A stretch of DNA of 64,000 nucleotides from Micropterix aruncella (lineage: Eukaryota; Arthropoda; Insecta; Lepidoptera; Micropterigidae). The stretch spans positions 6,692,924-6,756,923 of the forward strand of contig OX155954.1 of the NCBI GenBank assembly GCA_944548615.1. Reading direction: 5' to 3'. Each line of letters opens with the position of its first letter. Position 1 is the stretch's first letter. Made by a program: the position numbers and the translations under genes. Below are positions 1 to 9,989 of this stretch, piece after piece. The notes beneath the pieces are model-generated. The model saw only the letters and a program-made list of their open reading frames with translations. It had not been told where the DNA came from and did no database searches.

Positions 1-1069
1 TGAAAATATCCTCAAAATATGCTCCACTCAAATAGTAGATGGTAATGATGACAGTAACGCGAACGCGCAAGACGCCAGTTTAATTCAGTTTAAATGGAGC
101 GCCGAAAAGTAATAGCCAGAGCGCCCACTGCTGGTAACTTACCTTGTACAAGACATAATTTCTACAGGTCTTTCTAAATGTATTTCTAATAAATAAATAT
201 CCGTAAGTGACGACTAATAAAATTTCACGTATACATACAGACGAACGCCGCATTGCGTTCTATGTTATCTAAATCAGTGACTTTGGGGTTGCGACCTCAA
301 ATAAAGTCACGATTTGCGATTAAATGGCAGCCAAAACAAAAACAAGTTTGAGAACCATCTGCAAAAGGCCATCACAGACATAAGTTGTAAACAACACCCA
401 CAACGTATTATTTATTCTGAGATATTAGCAAATGAGAGGATGTGGAGCTGATTTAAATGAAAAAACCCTCGAATAGTAGCTAAACATCTTTTAGTTAACA
501 AATAAAAATGGTGATATATTAGCTTACGTCGCCAACTTGTAACAAATTACTTGAAATTTTCCGTCACTTTCTATCGGCCTATATTTCTATACATCAGTAT
601 CACCACAAGTACATCAATAAAAAAATACACGACATTTCCGGAAAAAATATAGGGCAATATTTGTTTTTTTTAATTACCAAAACTAAGAAACCTCACACTA
701 TTAGAACTAGCTCACTTATATAGCTGCAATTAAATTTGTTTTGATTAGCCCAGTTGTAAGCGCGTCAGTGCATTTAAAACATCGCTTTCTTTATCAATTG
801 TATATATCGTATTATTTCAGTAACTGGCGACATAAAAAAATCAAATGTTATCTTGTGCGAACGCTAGTTAGTTGGATAAAACTACCGATGCTTACTAGGT
901 TTTTTATTATTATTTATTTGGTACTCAAAAAATATTTACGGCGTCGCGAGACGTAATGTGAGAATTGGGTCGCTTAAAATCATTTAAGATTCGGAGTGGC
1001 GGTTTTGAAAACGTTGCGTACCTCTGATCTGGATCAGATACTGCAAAATGTATGTATTAATAACATACA
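1..1069. other. No gene recognised
   Basis: This is AT-rich non-coding sequence. I see no convincing exon, RNA gene or element end in it. A short open frame near 741-956 is low in complexity (Ile, Tyr and Leu rich) and has no recognisable domain. Confidence 0.5.
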
Positions 1070-1086
1070 AAAGGAGGTAAGCATAG

Positions 1087-1153
1087 CCGCAGCGAGCTCT
1101 TGGACTACATCGGTGAGAACGTGGAAGACGCCGCGCCGCGCCGCCCGCCATTC
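1087..1153 (+). CDS. Candidate internal exon in a GC-rich island
   Basis: A GC-rich block of about 350 bases begins here inside AT-rich surroundings. The frame reads SRSELLDYIGENVEDAAP and ends exactly at a good splice donor, C|GTGAGTAC, at 1153/1154. The composition looks like real protein. An acceptor AG lies at 1085-1086 (GCATAG|CC), with an alternative at 1072-1073. Neither has a strong pyrimidine tract, so the left border is uncertain. I do not recognise the protein. The alternative is a CpG-rich regulatory block that is open by chance. Confidence is low because a single exon of about 22 codons can arise by chance and no partner exon was found. Confidence 0.25.
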
Positions 1154-1430
1154 GTGAGTACCTGTAATATCCGCATCCGCCTGCCCAAAGAGCGCGGGCG
1201 CTGCGCGGCGCGTACGCGCGCCCGCGACTAACGGCGTACGGCGACTATAACGGCTAACGGCCGCCATTCACCATCACACGGGCGGCGGTAAATTAAGCCG
1301 TTGAATCGTTACCGCCGCTGAGTTTTCTTGTAAAGTTTGCCGCGCACGGGGATGGACGGAAGATAGCGCGGGATAGTCGGCGTGAAAGTTTGCGTGAATG
1401 CATCGCGGATGGAGTAATTGTTTGTGTTTC
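1154..1430. other. CpG-rich island, non-coding
   Basis: GC and CpG density stay high after the candidate donor, with many CGCG and GCCGCC words up to about 1420. This could be a promoter or regulatory region or the remainder of a conserved intron. No TATA box or initiator can be assigned with confidence. Confidence 0.3.
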
Positions 1431-1503
1431 AGCACCATAATTCATTTCGGAATCCACCGGATATGACTCTTACGTTAAGAGCAACATATGCAGCGCACAC
1501 CAT

Positions 1504-2156
1504 AAAGGTAAGGACAGACTGAGCCCGACTACGCTACGTATACGATGCAACGCTCACACGTTGGTGTGCACACTTGTCCCTCGTATGCAATGTATATGGC
1601 ATCAGAAGCTATTGTCACTTCTTAAAGTATTGTGCAAGTGCACTAGTATTGTGTTTAACCACTGTAAAATATGTTTCTGATTTTGAAATACAGTTCCAGA
1701 GCTATTTACCCAGTTGTTTATAAATGAATATGTCCGCACCACAGAAACAAAAAAAGTAAAGAAAAGAAGTTATTGGATTCATGAGATAAATAGACAAAAA
1801 GAATTGTTTGGAGAATACCATTCATTAAATCAGAAATTGAAATATGGTGAGGAACGATTCTTTATGTGCTTCCGCATGTCTTTTCTCCGCGCTTACACCG
1901 ACGTTTTATGTGTGTCTAACGCGTTGCGAACGAAGTCATAGAAACACACTGGTTTTAGCATGGGACAGCGTACTGTCATCCCATCCACCTTCCCATGCCG
2001 ATCTGGAGATCGCAGATCGACGTTGCGTGGGACGCGTGTGACAGCGTTGCGTGTGATGAGTATATTAAGTCATGTGTTTTTACGCAAATTCAAGGGTCCA
2101 GATGTCACAATGCGTTGCATACATTGCGTATGTGGGCTTAGTCTATCCTTACCTTC
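1504..2156. mobile_element. PIF/Harbinger-type deletion derivative (MITE)
   Basis: The two ends are imperfect inverted repeats. The left end reads AAGGTAAGGACAGACTGAGC, and the right end on the minus strand reads AAGGTAAGGATAGACTAAGC. Both then run into related subterminal words (ATGCAACGC and GCGTTGC). CACCAT occurs beside each end with a one-base offset. This may be a target duplication, although Harbinger elements normally duplicate 3 bp. The interior keeps a fragment of a HARBI1-like transposase (1714-1880). The element is therefore an internally deleted, non-autonomous copy. Confidence 0.6.
1714..1880 (+). pseudogene. Harbinger (HARBI1-like) transposase N-terminal fragment
   Basis: The translation contains RSYWIHEINRQKELFGEYHS followed by a Leu-rich stretch and ERFFMCFRMS. 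This matches the conserved N-terminal segment of PIF/Harbinger DDE transposases (pattern YWVH..n..R..fGey..L...L....RFf.yfRMs), which precedes the catalytic domain. The frame opens just after a plausible acceptor (TTTTGAAATACAG). After FRMS the reading diverges and none of the DDE residues follow. The fragment sits inside inverted repeats and so represents the surviving 5' exon of a deleted transposon. It has no expected function. Confidence 0.6.
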
Positions 2157-3797
2157 ACCATCAACGGTCATCGAAATATTGCATCAAAATTGTGATCCCA
2201 AATGGTGTTTCTAGAAAGAGCCTTTGGGATCACAGTTTTGTGAACTAATTCAAACATTTTAGGTCTCTAACTTGCCTGGAGTGCTCCAGGTGCGTTGCTG
2301 GATGTCATATGTGTAAACCTTAATTTTACCTTGTTGAAAACTTTCAAGAATAAATAAGCTAGAAATACATAACTTCTAAAACAGTACTTTCAATAGGAAA
2401 GTATTTCAACGTCTTATTTGCATAGGTTACGAGAATGAGAGAGACTAATTTACATCTACTTATCTTTCCGTCGCATATCTTTGCATGCTTATCACTATTC
2501 TTCCGTCCCTTTCTCCCATCATCTTCTCCCAAATATCCTCAAGCGGCCCTTCCCATCTATAATCTCGTAAATTCAAGTTAGTGTATGAATCTCTGACCCG
2601 CATAATTGAATTTGGCACAGGCGCCATCGTCTCCCAGCTAGCTCATTTTCTGATTAATCACATCCCCCGAGCGGATATGACGTCATAAATTCAGTGCTAG
2701 CGTATGCACTCCTATCTAGCGAAGTACACGGGTAAGTGTAACAAATATCTATGGAAATGAGGAGAAAATATTTGATAAAGCTACAAAATCGCAGTATGCT
2801 GCGCTTGACCTGGACATTCGTAGATATACAGTAATAATCTAATACACAAAAAATACTCGAAGGTTATCATAATACGGTAGTTTGACAAGGGTTAAAAAAT
2901 CCCATCATTTTATTTTAAAAATACCTGCAATATTTGTATTCTTGGATCTCACAGAAGTCAAATATGTGAAACAACTAAAAAGGAACTATAGGCTAGTCAA
3001 TTTAAGATTAAGGTAATTTTTCAATAGTAGTGATATCTAGATATGTTTAAAATTCATTATTGAAAATAGTTCGCGGGAAGTAGCTGTGCTCCGTTTTGCA
3101 CACATGTAGTTCAGGCGATTTTCGTCTTTTACAGCTTGATTTTTAGATTCAATAAAATGTTAATATTTAACTAGCCCATGATAGGTTTTGTTACTCGTAA
3201 ATTTTTCGGGAGCTTTCAACTTCAGATTCCGCCAAACGCAACTGCTCCCGGGAGCCAGACTGCCATTTATATGCACACAAATATGGTAAGCATCTTTGTC
3301 ATAAAATGAAGTGGGTACTCTCGGACCAGACAACTGAGACATTCTAAAATCCACGCTACTGTTGCGTAGATTCTCGTACATATAGAGCGTATGAATTTGC
3401 TGGAATAGTTTAAAATTTGAATAAAACATGAACGCCCGCTTGAAATCGCTTGTGATATATTACAGCATCTTACCGGCTTTTGTAATTTCCCGCGTTTTCT
3501 GATCCATTTACTGCTGGAAACGATGCCAAACGGCGGCAGCCATCATTTTAAAATAATGAATTTCAAAATGGCTTACGGATCAATTTGATTTTTAATATTA
3601 GCGGCCCCAAAGTTTTTCTTAGCCCATTATTTTTATTATTATTTTTAGTTTAAAGACAAGCAGCATAATTGCTGATACGTCTGAATTAAACACTTACTTC
3701 AATTACTTTTTTTTTATGTACGTCTAGTTTATTTTAAAATACGTTGACACTACACTTCAGCAGGTAAACTGGTTCCACTGTTCCAAAATTCGGTTGT
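2157..3797. other. No gene recognised
   Basis: This is AT-rich sequence without a supportable gene. An 89-codon open frame on the minus strand (3160-3429) has no recognisable domain and no clear splice context, so I do not call it. Confidence 0.45.
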
Positions 3798-4010
3798 CTA
3801 GGAAGTGTTTCCTGGGATTGATATGAAGCCGTGTTTTCTCCAGTTTGAAGTCGTGTCCTCGCAGATGATGCATATAGTTTGCTTGAAGATTGACTCGAGA
3901 CAAGTATTGCATCCGTTAAGGATCGAATACATCTTAATGAGGTCGCACTTGATCCGGCGTTCCTTGAGTGTGGGCAATTGCAATCTGCGGAGTTTTTCTG
4001 AGTATTTCAT
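3798..4010 (-). pseudogene. Non-LTR retrotransposon RT C-terminal remnant
   Basis: The minus-strand translation starts YSEKLRRLQLPTLKERRIKC and continues with DLIKMYSILNG. This is the characteristic segment C-terminal to the reverse transcriptase domain of CR1/L2/jockey-type non-LTR elements (pattern Y..RL..L.lptL..RR...DLI..YKIL.G). Only about 70 codons remain and the catalytic domain is absent. It is a truncated relic. Confidence 0.6.
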
Positions 4011-4182
4011 ATTTTAAAAACAGGAGCCCAAACTTTTTTATACTGGAGTCTAAACTTTATAACCCCGCGAAAAATCCTAACAATCCTGCCATTTTGCAAA
4101 TCAAACCTCTTTTTTTATATTTTATAATTTGATCGCATCCATAAATCAGCAAATTTTCCTCAATAATAAATAATACATTTAA

Positions 4183-4569
4183 ATGTTAAATCGAACTTTT
4201 CACATAATCACCCTACCCTTTCAAGTACTTCATTCAATCATGCCTTCTTATTTGTATAATCTCTTCTCTCCGCTTTCATTCCGCTGCCTTTTATTACGCT
4301 CTCCGAAAACCTATTACTGGCTGTTAAAACCTATCTCAACGTGCTGTCGATCCTCATCTGCAGGTAGGCGGCAAACTGCCGATGCACTATACCTGCAGAT
4401 GACAATCGACAGTACTTTAATCTATCCTCAGCATTCCTCAACTTTTATGGCCAGGTCATTCTCAGTGCATGCGGCCCGAATATGGAACTCTGTACCTTTG
4501 CCACTGAGGCACCTTGAAAACCTGACCGGGTTTAAAAAAACTCTTAAGAGACATTTACTTCATCTATAA
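4183..4569 (+). pseudogene. Non-LTR retrotransposon RT tail carrying an 88-bp insertion
   Basis: The C-terminal part reads ARSFSVHAARIWNSVPLPLR, then a helical segment FKKTLKRHLL. This is the usual end of CR1/jockey-like ORF2 proteins (RSF.v.a.RlWNsLP..lR...sl..FKk.Lk.hL). The reading begins in unrelated sequence and passes through the 88-bp palindromic insert at 4341-4428, which keeps the frame. The coding end is followed by a C-rich tract and an AT-rich 3' UTR. There are no RT catalytic motifs. It is a relic rather than a functional gene. Confidence 0.55.
4341..4428. repeat. 88-bp palindromic insert, copy a
   Basis: The insert runs from GTGCTGTCGATCCTC to AATCTATCCT. Its two halves are inverted: CTCATCTGCAGGTAG against TACCTGCAGATGA, then outward TGTCGATC against GATTGACA-like sequence. 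A second copy of the same 88 bp lies at 4779-4866 and differs at one position (GACAATC against GACGATC). This copy interrupts the non-LTR 3' coding fragment at 4183-4569 and stays in frame with it. No target duplication is visible. Confidence 0.7.
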
Positions 4570-4600
4570 ATACCCCCCTCCCCCCCCCCCCCCCCCCCTC
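4567..4600. repeat. Poly-C tract
   Basis: A C homopolymer-like run (C6 T CC then about 20 C) follows the stop codon of the retrotransposon tail. It is a simple repeat and prone to sequencing error. Confidence 0.85.
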
Positions 4601-4714
4601 CGCCCTTCTTCTAGCTTGTTATATCCCATTCCTCCCTCCGATATTGATATGACATGTGTTAATAATTTCTGTCTTATTTTTTTATTATCTTTATTATGTA
4701 ATTGTACTCTATAA

Positions 4715-4941
4715 ATAGGTTTAAAAACAAGTTTTTAGCACCCGACGTCTCGGCGATGTTGCAAGCGCCGTTGCCGCCGTGCTGTCGATCCTCATCTGCA
4801 GGTAGGCGGCAAACTGCCGATGCACTATACCTGCAGATGACGATCGACAGTACTTTAATCTATCCTGGACAACGGCGGTTGCAAATCGCCGAAACGTCGG
4901 TGCTACGAATTTCACGCAGTAAATTCGTTTTTAAACCTATT
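4715..4941. repeat. Foldback palindrome P1
   Basis: The left arm contains CACCCGACGTCTCGGCGATG and CGCCGTTG. The right arm contains CAACGGCGG and CGCCGAAACGTCGGTG, followed by AAATTCGTTTTTAAACCTAT, which mirrors the left start ATAGGTTTAAAAACAAG. The 88-bp palindromic insert sits at the centre (4779-4866). The arm unit is the same as in P3 (5041-5236), so four copies of one unit of about 75 bp lie in alternating orientation. Confidence 0.7.
4779..4866. repeat. 88-bp palindromic insert, copy b
   Basis: This is a nearly identical copy of 4341-4428, lying at the centre of palindrome P1. Finding two copies within 450 bp points to a mobile or gene-converted hairpin sequence. Confidence 0.7.
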
Positions 4942-5039
4942 TATAATGTCAAACAATCGCGATAGTCTGAGATTTCATGTAATTTTGTACTCATTTATTA
5001 TGAAATCGAAGACTATCGCGGTTGTTTGACATTATAAAT
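4940..5039. repeat. Foldback palindrome P2
   Basis: The arms TTTATAATGTCAAACAATCG and CGGTTGTTTGACATTATAAA are inverted copies that continue inward (CGATAGTC against GACTATCG, then GATTTCAT against ATGAAATC). The palindrome links P1 and P3 directly. Confidence 0.75.
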
Positions 5040-5040
5040 A

Positions 5041-5236
5041 GGATAGAAAACGAATTTACCGCGTGAAATTTGTAGGACCCGACGTTTCGGTGACGTTGCA
5101 GCCGCCGTTGTCTAGGGTAAACGTTTACCCTAGACAACGGCGCGTACGGCGTACGTTTACCCTAGACAACGGCGGCTGCAACGTCACCGAAACGTCGGGT
5201 CCTACAAATTTCACGCGGTAAATTCGTTTTCTATCC
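5041..5236. repeat. Foldback palindrome P3
   Basis: Its arms of about 80 bp are almost perfectly inverted, from GGATAGAAAACGAATTTACC at the left to the mirrored end at 5236. Each arm contains CCGACGTTTCGGTGACGTTG or its complement. The centre holds three copies of the word GTCTAGGGTAAACG in alternating orientation. Confidence 0.8.
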
Positions 5237-5430
5237 TACTCATTTATTATGTCCACCAATTAGTCACAATAACCTTGCGGTATGGTCGTAAGATATTAGC
5301 ACTTGGCAATAAGTACACCATGTTGCACTCTATTGTTTGTTCAAAATAGTTTTTCCAACAATCAAACATTTAGTAACTCAAGTGGTGGTTTTTGCCTCAA
5401 TAATCTATTTTATTTCGCGAATACACTTAG

Positions 5431-5927
5431 AGGTATCAACTGCAACGGGCGAACCTGTCACTGTAGGAAGTTAATGGTAGATTTGGGATGAAACAGTTCA
5501 CTGTTTAGTTACGCCACTCAACCGTATGAACCCAACGCATTACCGCGAGAAACCGGGTGTGCAAGCAGCGGGCCGACCTCGCGCCCTTGCTTTCAGTTTC
5601 GGCCAGATTTCCCCGTCCTCCCGACTGGTTACGGGTTCGAGGTCGTATGCGCGGTCCTCTCCCTTATGTAGCGGTGATTCGGTTTCTACCGAATCTATCG
5701 CGGACCACGGCGTCCCTTGCCCGGCTGTTAAACCCGGTTTCGGGTAGCTGATTGATCGTTTCAAGAGCGGTTGTCAAAAGGTTAACAACCACCCCCGCTC
5801 TATAGGAAACAAAGCCATTTCCAGACTCCCCCGGTCGTCATTCGGAATGCACAATCGATTGGCTGATACCAAACCGCAAACCGTCCAGGAGCGCCCGAAG
5901 GACGATTCCCAGGGGAACTGACACGCA
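5431..5927 (+). repeat. RptA interspersed repeat, copy 1, left part
   Basis: A GC-richer repeat begins with CAACTGCAACGGGCGAACCT and contains CCCGACTGGTTACGGGTTCG and ATCTATCGCGGACCACGGCG. The same blocks recur in the same order at 11690-12355 (minus), 16088-17000 (plus), 22806-23076 (minus) and 60140-60832 (minus). This copy is split by the MITE at 5928-6315. An open frame is shared with two other copies (DWLRVRGR, GPLPYV, LSRTTAS). The family is not one I recognise. Confidence 0.7.
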
Positions 5928-6315
5928 CAGTGAGAAAAATATAACGATGTAAATACTCATATTTCAACGAGTGAATTTATAGGTATGAATTTACATGGCG
6001 CGTAGCGGTGTTGGCCTGACGGTAGTAACAGAACCGTAATGTTAAAACATAATGTTATTTTATTACGTCGCGACATTAGGATCTCGCTTTTAACGTGGCA
6101 GCATGTGGTAGGATACATATGGATATAGTCGGTCACATAAATCATATTGAAACTATAGTATACTGTTATTTCCATACTAGCCGTACAGAAAATGTTGAAT
6201 AATTAAGTCGAGTAATTAAGTTTCAAGAAAATTACGATTGAAGCATCGTCATTCTTTTTTAAACCCATAATAACAAAATGGTAATGTAAGAATCAATCCA
6301 ATATTTTTCTCAGTG
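5928..6315. mobile_element. MITE with CAnTGAGAAAAAT termini, copy 1
   Basis: The left end reads CAGTGAGAAAAATATAACG and the right end, on the minus strand, CACTGAGAAAAATATTGGAT. It is inserted in RptA copy 1: uninterrupted RptA copies join the sequences found on its two sides. CA occurs at both junctions and may be the target duplication. Its interior has no coding capacity. A second copy in the opposite orientation begins at 44175. The CACTG-type ends resemble those of the large element at 36981-42532. Confidence 0.7.
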
Positions 6316-6470
6316 CAGGCACTGAGTCCTACTCGAGCTCGCACTTCTGCGTTGAGGCTACCGGATGGGTGCTGACCTGTGAGTTGGACCGACCCTAACA
6401 CATGGCTCATAATGGTCTAACTGCACTGGGCCCATTAGCTCCCATTTCGCGAATACAGATCGGAGTAATT
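6316..6470 (+). repeat. RptA copy 1, right part
   Basis: This continues RptA after the MITE. GAGTCCTAC, GAGCTCGCACTTC, CGGATGGGTG and GGGCCCATTA match, in order, the minus strand of 11690-11810 in RptA copy 2. Confidence 0.65.
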
Positions 6471-7560
6471 CGTTACCAGTAGACGTCCGTTGCGGAAATT
6501 CATCACGTCGCGCAGGTGGGCGGAAGACGCCGGCTTCGCAGGGCGTCGGCTTCGCGGGGCGGCGTCAGTCGACGTCGCCGTCTAATTTCCTGCCGCGGCG
6601 CCTAGGGCGGGAATTAAGCTTGCGCTCTAATGCGATAATCGCGTTTCACGGATTTCTGATCGTCCATGAAAGCGATGTGATGCACCGCGCTTGTTAGCAT
6701 TACGTCTGCCTTGTCACACCGATACGACGAGGTCGAGATTGTGTTCGAGAGTGCTTTATAGATCGTTTGGACCTCACTAAACCAAGGTAGCACTACCAGC
6801 CATAATAGCGCTAGTGGGCAAGTCGTTACATTGCCAGACGCTTTTAGAATAATAACGAGCAAAAAACAATCTCGACCTAAAAATAAAATAAAGTCATAAT
6901 TTATTTTAATCTTCAAAATGGTTTATATATTTATGTATTTAATGCTTCTAACAAAAAAATGTTGCAATGTTATTGAAGTAAAGAAATAGAACATTCAAGA
7001 ACAACAGCTTAACTCTCAGAAATCTAGCCATGGGAATAAAACTCACGCCGGCATGTTTTCAAACCTCTAAAATTTCTTTGTAGGGGTGTTAGTGCACGCA
7101 TACTAATGTATAATTGTCGCAACGTAAAAACCATCGATCGGTGGTATTAGCAACTAGCGGTTAAGTAACAAACAGAGCTATTCACATCTAACAGGCCTAA
7201 CTAGGCCTGTATCTAGCTGGATATACAATTATGGTGTATACAAATTTAGTAGTAGTGTTATATTAATATTATTCCAATAAAGTAAAATAGAAAAATAATG
7301 AAAATTAAAAATACTACAAAGTAAGCTTCCACTATTTTAACCTAACAGTCAATGAATGTCGTGTTACCTACAGCTTAGCTGAATTTAATTTATGATTTTA
7401 TGAAAGTAATACAATGAATACAAAATAAATATTAAGTTCAGTACTTTATTAAGATGTTAACACAAAAAGAAATATAAAAGTACAAAAATTAAGTATATTA
7501 ATCGCGTGTCAGCAAAACATGATTGAATTAAACTATTTACATATTGTGCAGCATGGGATG
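6471..7560. other. CpG-rich patch then AT-rich non-coding DNA
   Basis: 6490-6612 is strongly CpG-rich, with repeats of GGCGTCGGCTTCGC-like words. It could be regulatory. The remainder is AT-rich and holds no gene I can support. Confidence 0.4.
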
Positions 7561-7568
7561 CACTCGGT

Positions 7569-7760
7569 TTAATTCCCTTCATTGAAGCACCTTGTGATAT
7601 ACGACATTTTTTGTTTTTTATCAGGAGCAAGAACAAATAAAGCGGATGATTTGCCGACACGTGAACATGCCACGTACAACTGACCATGAGAAAAACACGA
7701 TTTACATTTTGTATGGGAAAATGTTTTTTCTTTTATTGAAATTTTTCGACAATTTTCCAA
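7569..7760 (-). pseudogene. Helitron Pif1-like helicase C-terminal remnant
   Basis: The minus-strand translation contains KCKSCFSHGQLYVACSRVGK, the conserved C-terminal helicase motif (motif VI region) of the Rep/Helicase protein of Helitron rolling-circle transposons, also shared with PIF1. About 60 codons remain and the reading then fails. The Rep nuclease and Walker motifs are not visible nearby. Downstream + strand sequence around 7830 (AATCGGTCCAGCCGTTCTCG) is a common insect interspersed-repeat phrase. The fragment is a dead 3' piece of a Helitron or of a PIF1-like gene copied by one. Confidence 0.65.
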
Positions 7761-7769
7761 TTTTCGTTT

Positions 7770-7890
7770 TTATTACTTATTCTGCTATTCGGGATGGAGA
7801 CAAATACAACAAATCAAAAACCAATAAAAATCGGTCCAGCCGTTCTCGAGTTATAAGTGTTCGAACAAACCCGACTTTTTTTTAATACAT
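7770..7890 (+). repeat. Interspersed repeat containing a GGTCCAGCCGTTCTCGAG phrase
   Basis: The segment GGGATGGAGACAAATACAAC ... AATCGGTCCAGCCGTTCTCG resembles the 3' UTR-like parts of insect transposons. It adjoins the Helitron remnant. The family was not determined. Confidence 0.35.
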
Positions 7891-8109
7891 ATAGATATCA
7901 AAAATATTGTTATAGAGATGGATAATAAATATTTACCACACATTATATTACATATATAATATAGTCATTATTTTTATTTTATAGAATAAATAAAGTACAT
8001 ACTTCGATACAAAATACATATATTATACATAGATAGAAAACACATTTTTTAATATGTTTTTCTTTATTTTTTATTTACTTTTTTTCTTCTTTATTACAAA
8101 TTGTTATGA

Positions 8110-8158
8110 TCGTGAAAGAATATCAGCGAGATGGAAGGTGAAAGAATATCAGCGAGAA
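8110..8158. repeat. Short direct duplication
   Basis: GTGAAAGAATATCAGCGAGA occurs twice in direct orientation with a short spacer (from about 8112 and 8138). It is a local tandem duplication of about 26 bp. Confidence 0.8.
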
Positions 8159-8279
8159 AAAGAAAGTCTGTCATGGGGTTTTGTCACCTTTTTTTATACA
8201 TTACGACGTCGACACTGGCCCAAAGTTAAAATTTATTTTAAAAAAAGTAATTTTTTATGTAATTTGATTTTTGTATTAA

Positions 8280-9687
8280 CCCTTTGCACTCGAGCGGCGC
8301 CGCTACGGCATCCTGGTAGTTTATTGCGTCGACTAGTATTTTCATAGTATTATCGCCTGATCCGAAACATAATTACGTCATCGATCGCTAGGAATCGATT
8401 TACAAGCACTTTTTTTATACAGCGGATAGCGATCGGCAGGGGTTTGTGCCTTCGAAACGGTAGATGGCACTACTATTTCTTTTTTACTGTTTCCCCGATC
8501 CGTTATATTTTAACGATTAAACAAATGTGTTTTTTTATATTTCATTCTCTATTAATTTGGTATGAATTATCAACTGTCGTTAAAAATGGAAAAAAATGTG
8601 GACAAACTCTGTCGGTAGTATTTATATGTATAATATCGCTATATTTGATAGGTCTCTGTCCTTCATTAGTAATTGTAATTTGTTGTATATTGTGAAAGGT
8701 CGAACGGTGACTGACACAACTTAAATTACGTCGATAAAGATTTAACACTTCGCTCTCAAATAGAATAATAATACAATTATTATATTTTATGGATCCTTTC
8801 AAAGCCCTTCTTTCCGACGCGCGTCGGCGAAAACTTCCGAGGCGGTCCTCTCTACCTCGCCTTCCATCTGTTTACATTAGTACTTGATACATGGTAGATA
8901 CTTGAGTTGTACGGCGCGGGTACCCGGTACGGCGTCCGGAGATTCCGAAGGCGCCTGCTATTTTTCAAAAGCCACTCCGCGCCAGCGCAGCCGCTCGAGA
9001 GCACTCGAAATGTAGCAGAAGCCACAGATTAGACGTAACACATTAGATGTGTCTTGTCTTTGAAAAGGGGTAAAGGTGGACGCAGCCGAACTGTCCGATT
9101 ATGCTTGAATTTAAAATGCAATTTTCATCACAATATAATTTTTTTATCGTCCCAGACGTGGGACTGTTTTGTTTTTTATTTATTCATTCTCAATGTTTGA
9201 TTATAATAATACCTGATTTCGATTACTTCTTGAAAGTCATTCTGTAATAAGGTAATATAAAAATAAAAGTTCTTTTTTTTTTCAAAATGGCTGTTGGTCT
9301 GTGTATTTCATAGTGTAAATGTGTAATAAGGATAGCATCACCACTAAAAATAAATTTTGTTACATAAATCGTTTTTTTTCTTAAATACGCGTATGCCCAG
9401 CGCTCCCATGACATTTTTCTACAGTTTTCGCGAAATATGCATTTTTTATATAATATGTTGACTTTGAAATGACATTTTGAAATCTCGCGTTATTAAAAAA
9501 AAAGTTTATTAGGATGGTAAGAAAAGTTTTAATTCAGTTCCAAAATAATTATTATCTTTTATTGTTTTAATAAATTCAATAAATTTCTAAGGAATTGTAA
9601 TAGAAATATTTGTTTCTAAGGAATAATTTCATAAAATTTCAATTCTTATTAGTATCACGAAAAATAAGTTTGATACGTCTAAAAGGG
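8280..9687. mobile_element. Candidate piggyBac-like non-autonomous element
   Basis: The left boundary is TTAA|CCCTTTGCACTCGAG (8276-8279) and the right boundary is TCTAAAAGGG|TTAA (9688-9691). The segment is therefore bounded by TTAA and ends in CCCTTT on both strands, as piggyBac-family transposons are. Beyond CCCTTT the termini diverge and no DDD transposase is present. The boundaries could be coincidental. It abuts the candidate exon at 9794. Confidence 0.3.
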
Positions 9688-9793
9688 TTAATCACTCAAT
9701 TGGATATGAAATTAAAATAATAATTGCGTTGAGGTGTGGTCTACTCGGACAGCCTTTAGAACTGTCGCTGGTGAGGAGTGCAGGATTCGAAAG

Positions 9794-9951
9794 ATGAAAA
9801 GCCTTGTTCCAGTGGTTGCACAAATTATTGTCGCTTTAATACAATGTAACATGCACGCGAGCGAAATAGAAATACAAAAACAGGAAGTACGCCGGCAGCG
9901 GTATCGACTACTATCGACCGTCCACTCCGGTCCGCTCGATGACAGATTGAC
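9794..9951 (+). CDS. Candidate first coding exon of a secreted protein
   Basis: An ATG in good context (GAAAGATGA) opens a frame starting MKSLVPVVAQIIVALIQCNM. This looks like a signal peptide: a basic n-region, a hydrophobic core and a plausible cleavage after HAS. It is followed by a charged stretch (EIEIQKQEVRRQRYRLL) and ends at a strong donor, GAC|GTAAGT, at 9951/9952. The exon is 158 nt, 52 codons plus two bases. The intron would interrupt a codon. I do not recognise the protein and found no following exon with confidence. The alternative is a chance open frame. Confidence 0.35.
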
Positions 9952-9989
9952 GTAAGTGGCGGCGTTCGGCCTAGTCACTCTTTCCGCGC

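Noticed and set aside
5636..5660. Pol III B box (GGGTTCGAGGTCG) in RptA suggesting a SINE
   Set aside because: The box is incomplete, no A box sits at the right distance, and the repeat is too long and GC-rich for a tRNA-headed SINE.
8280..9687. A firm piggyBac call
   Set aside because: Only TTAA and CCCTTT match at the two ends. The rest of the termini differ and no transposase is present, so it is kept only as a low-confidence candidate.
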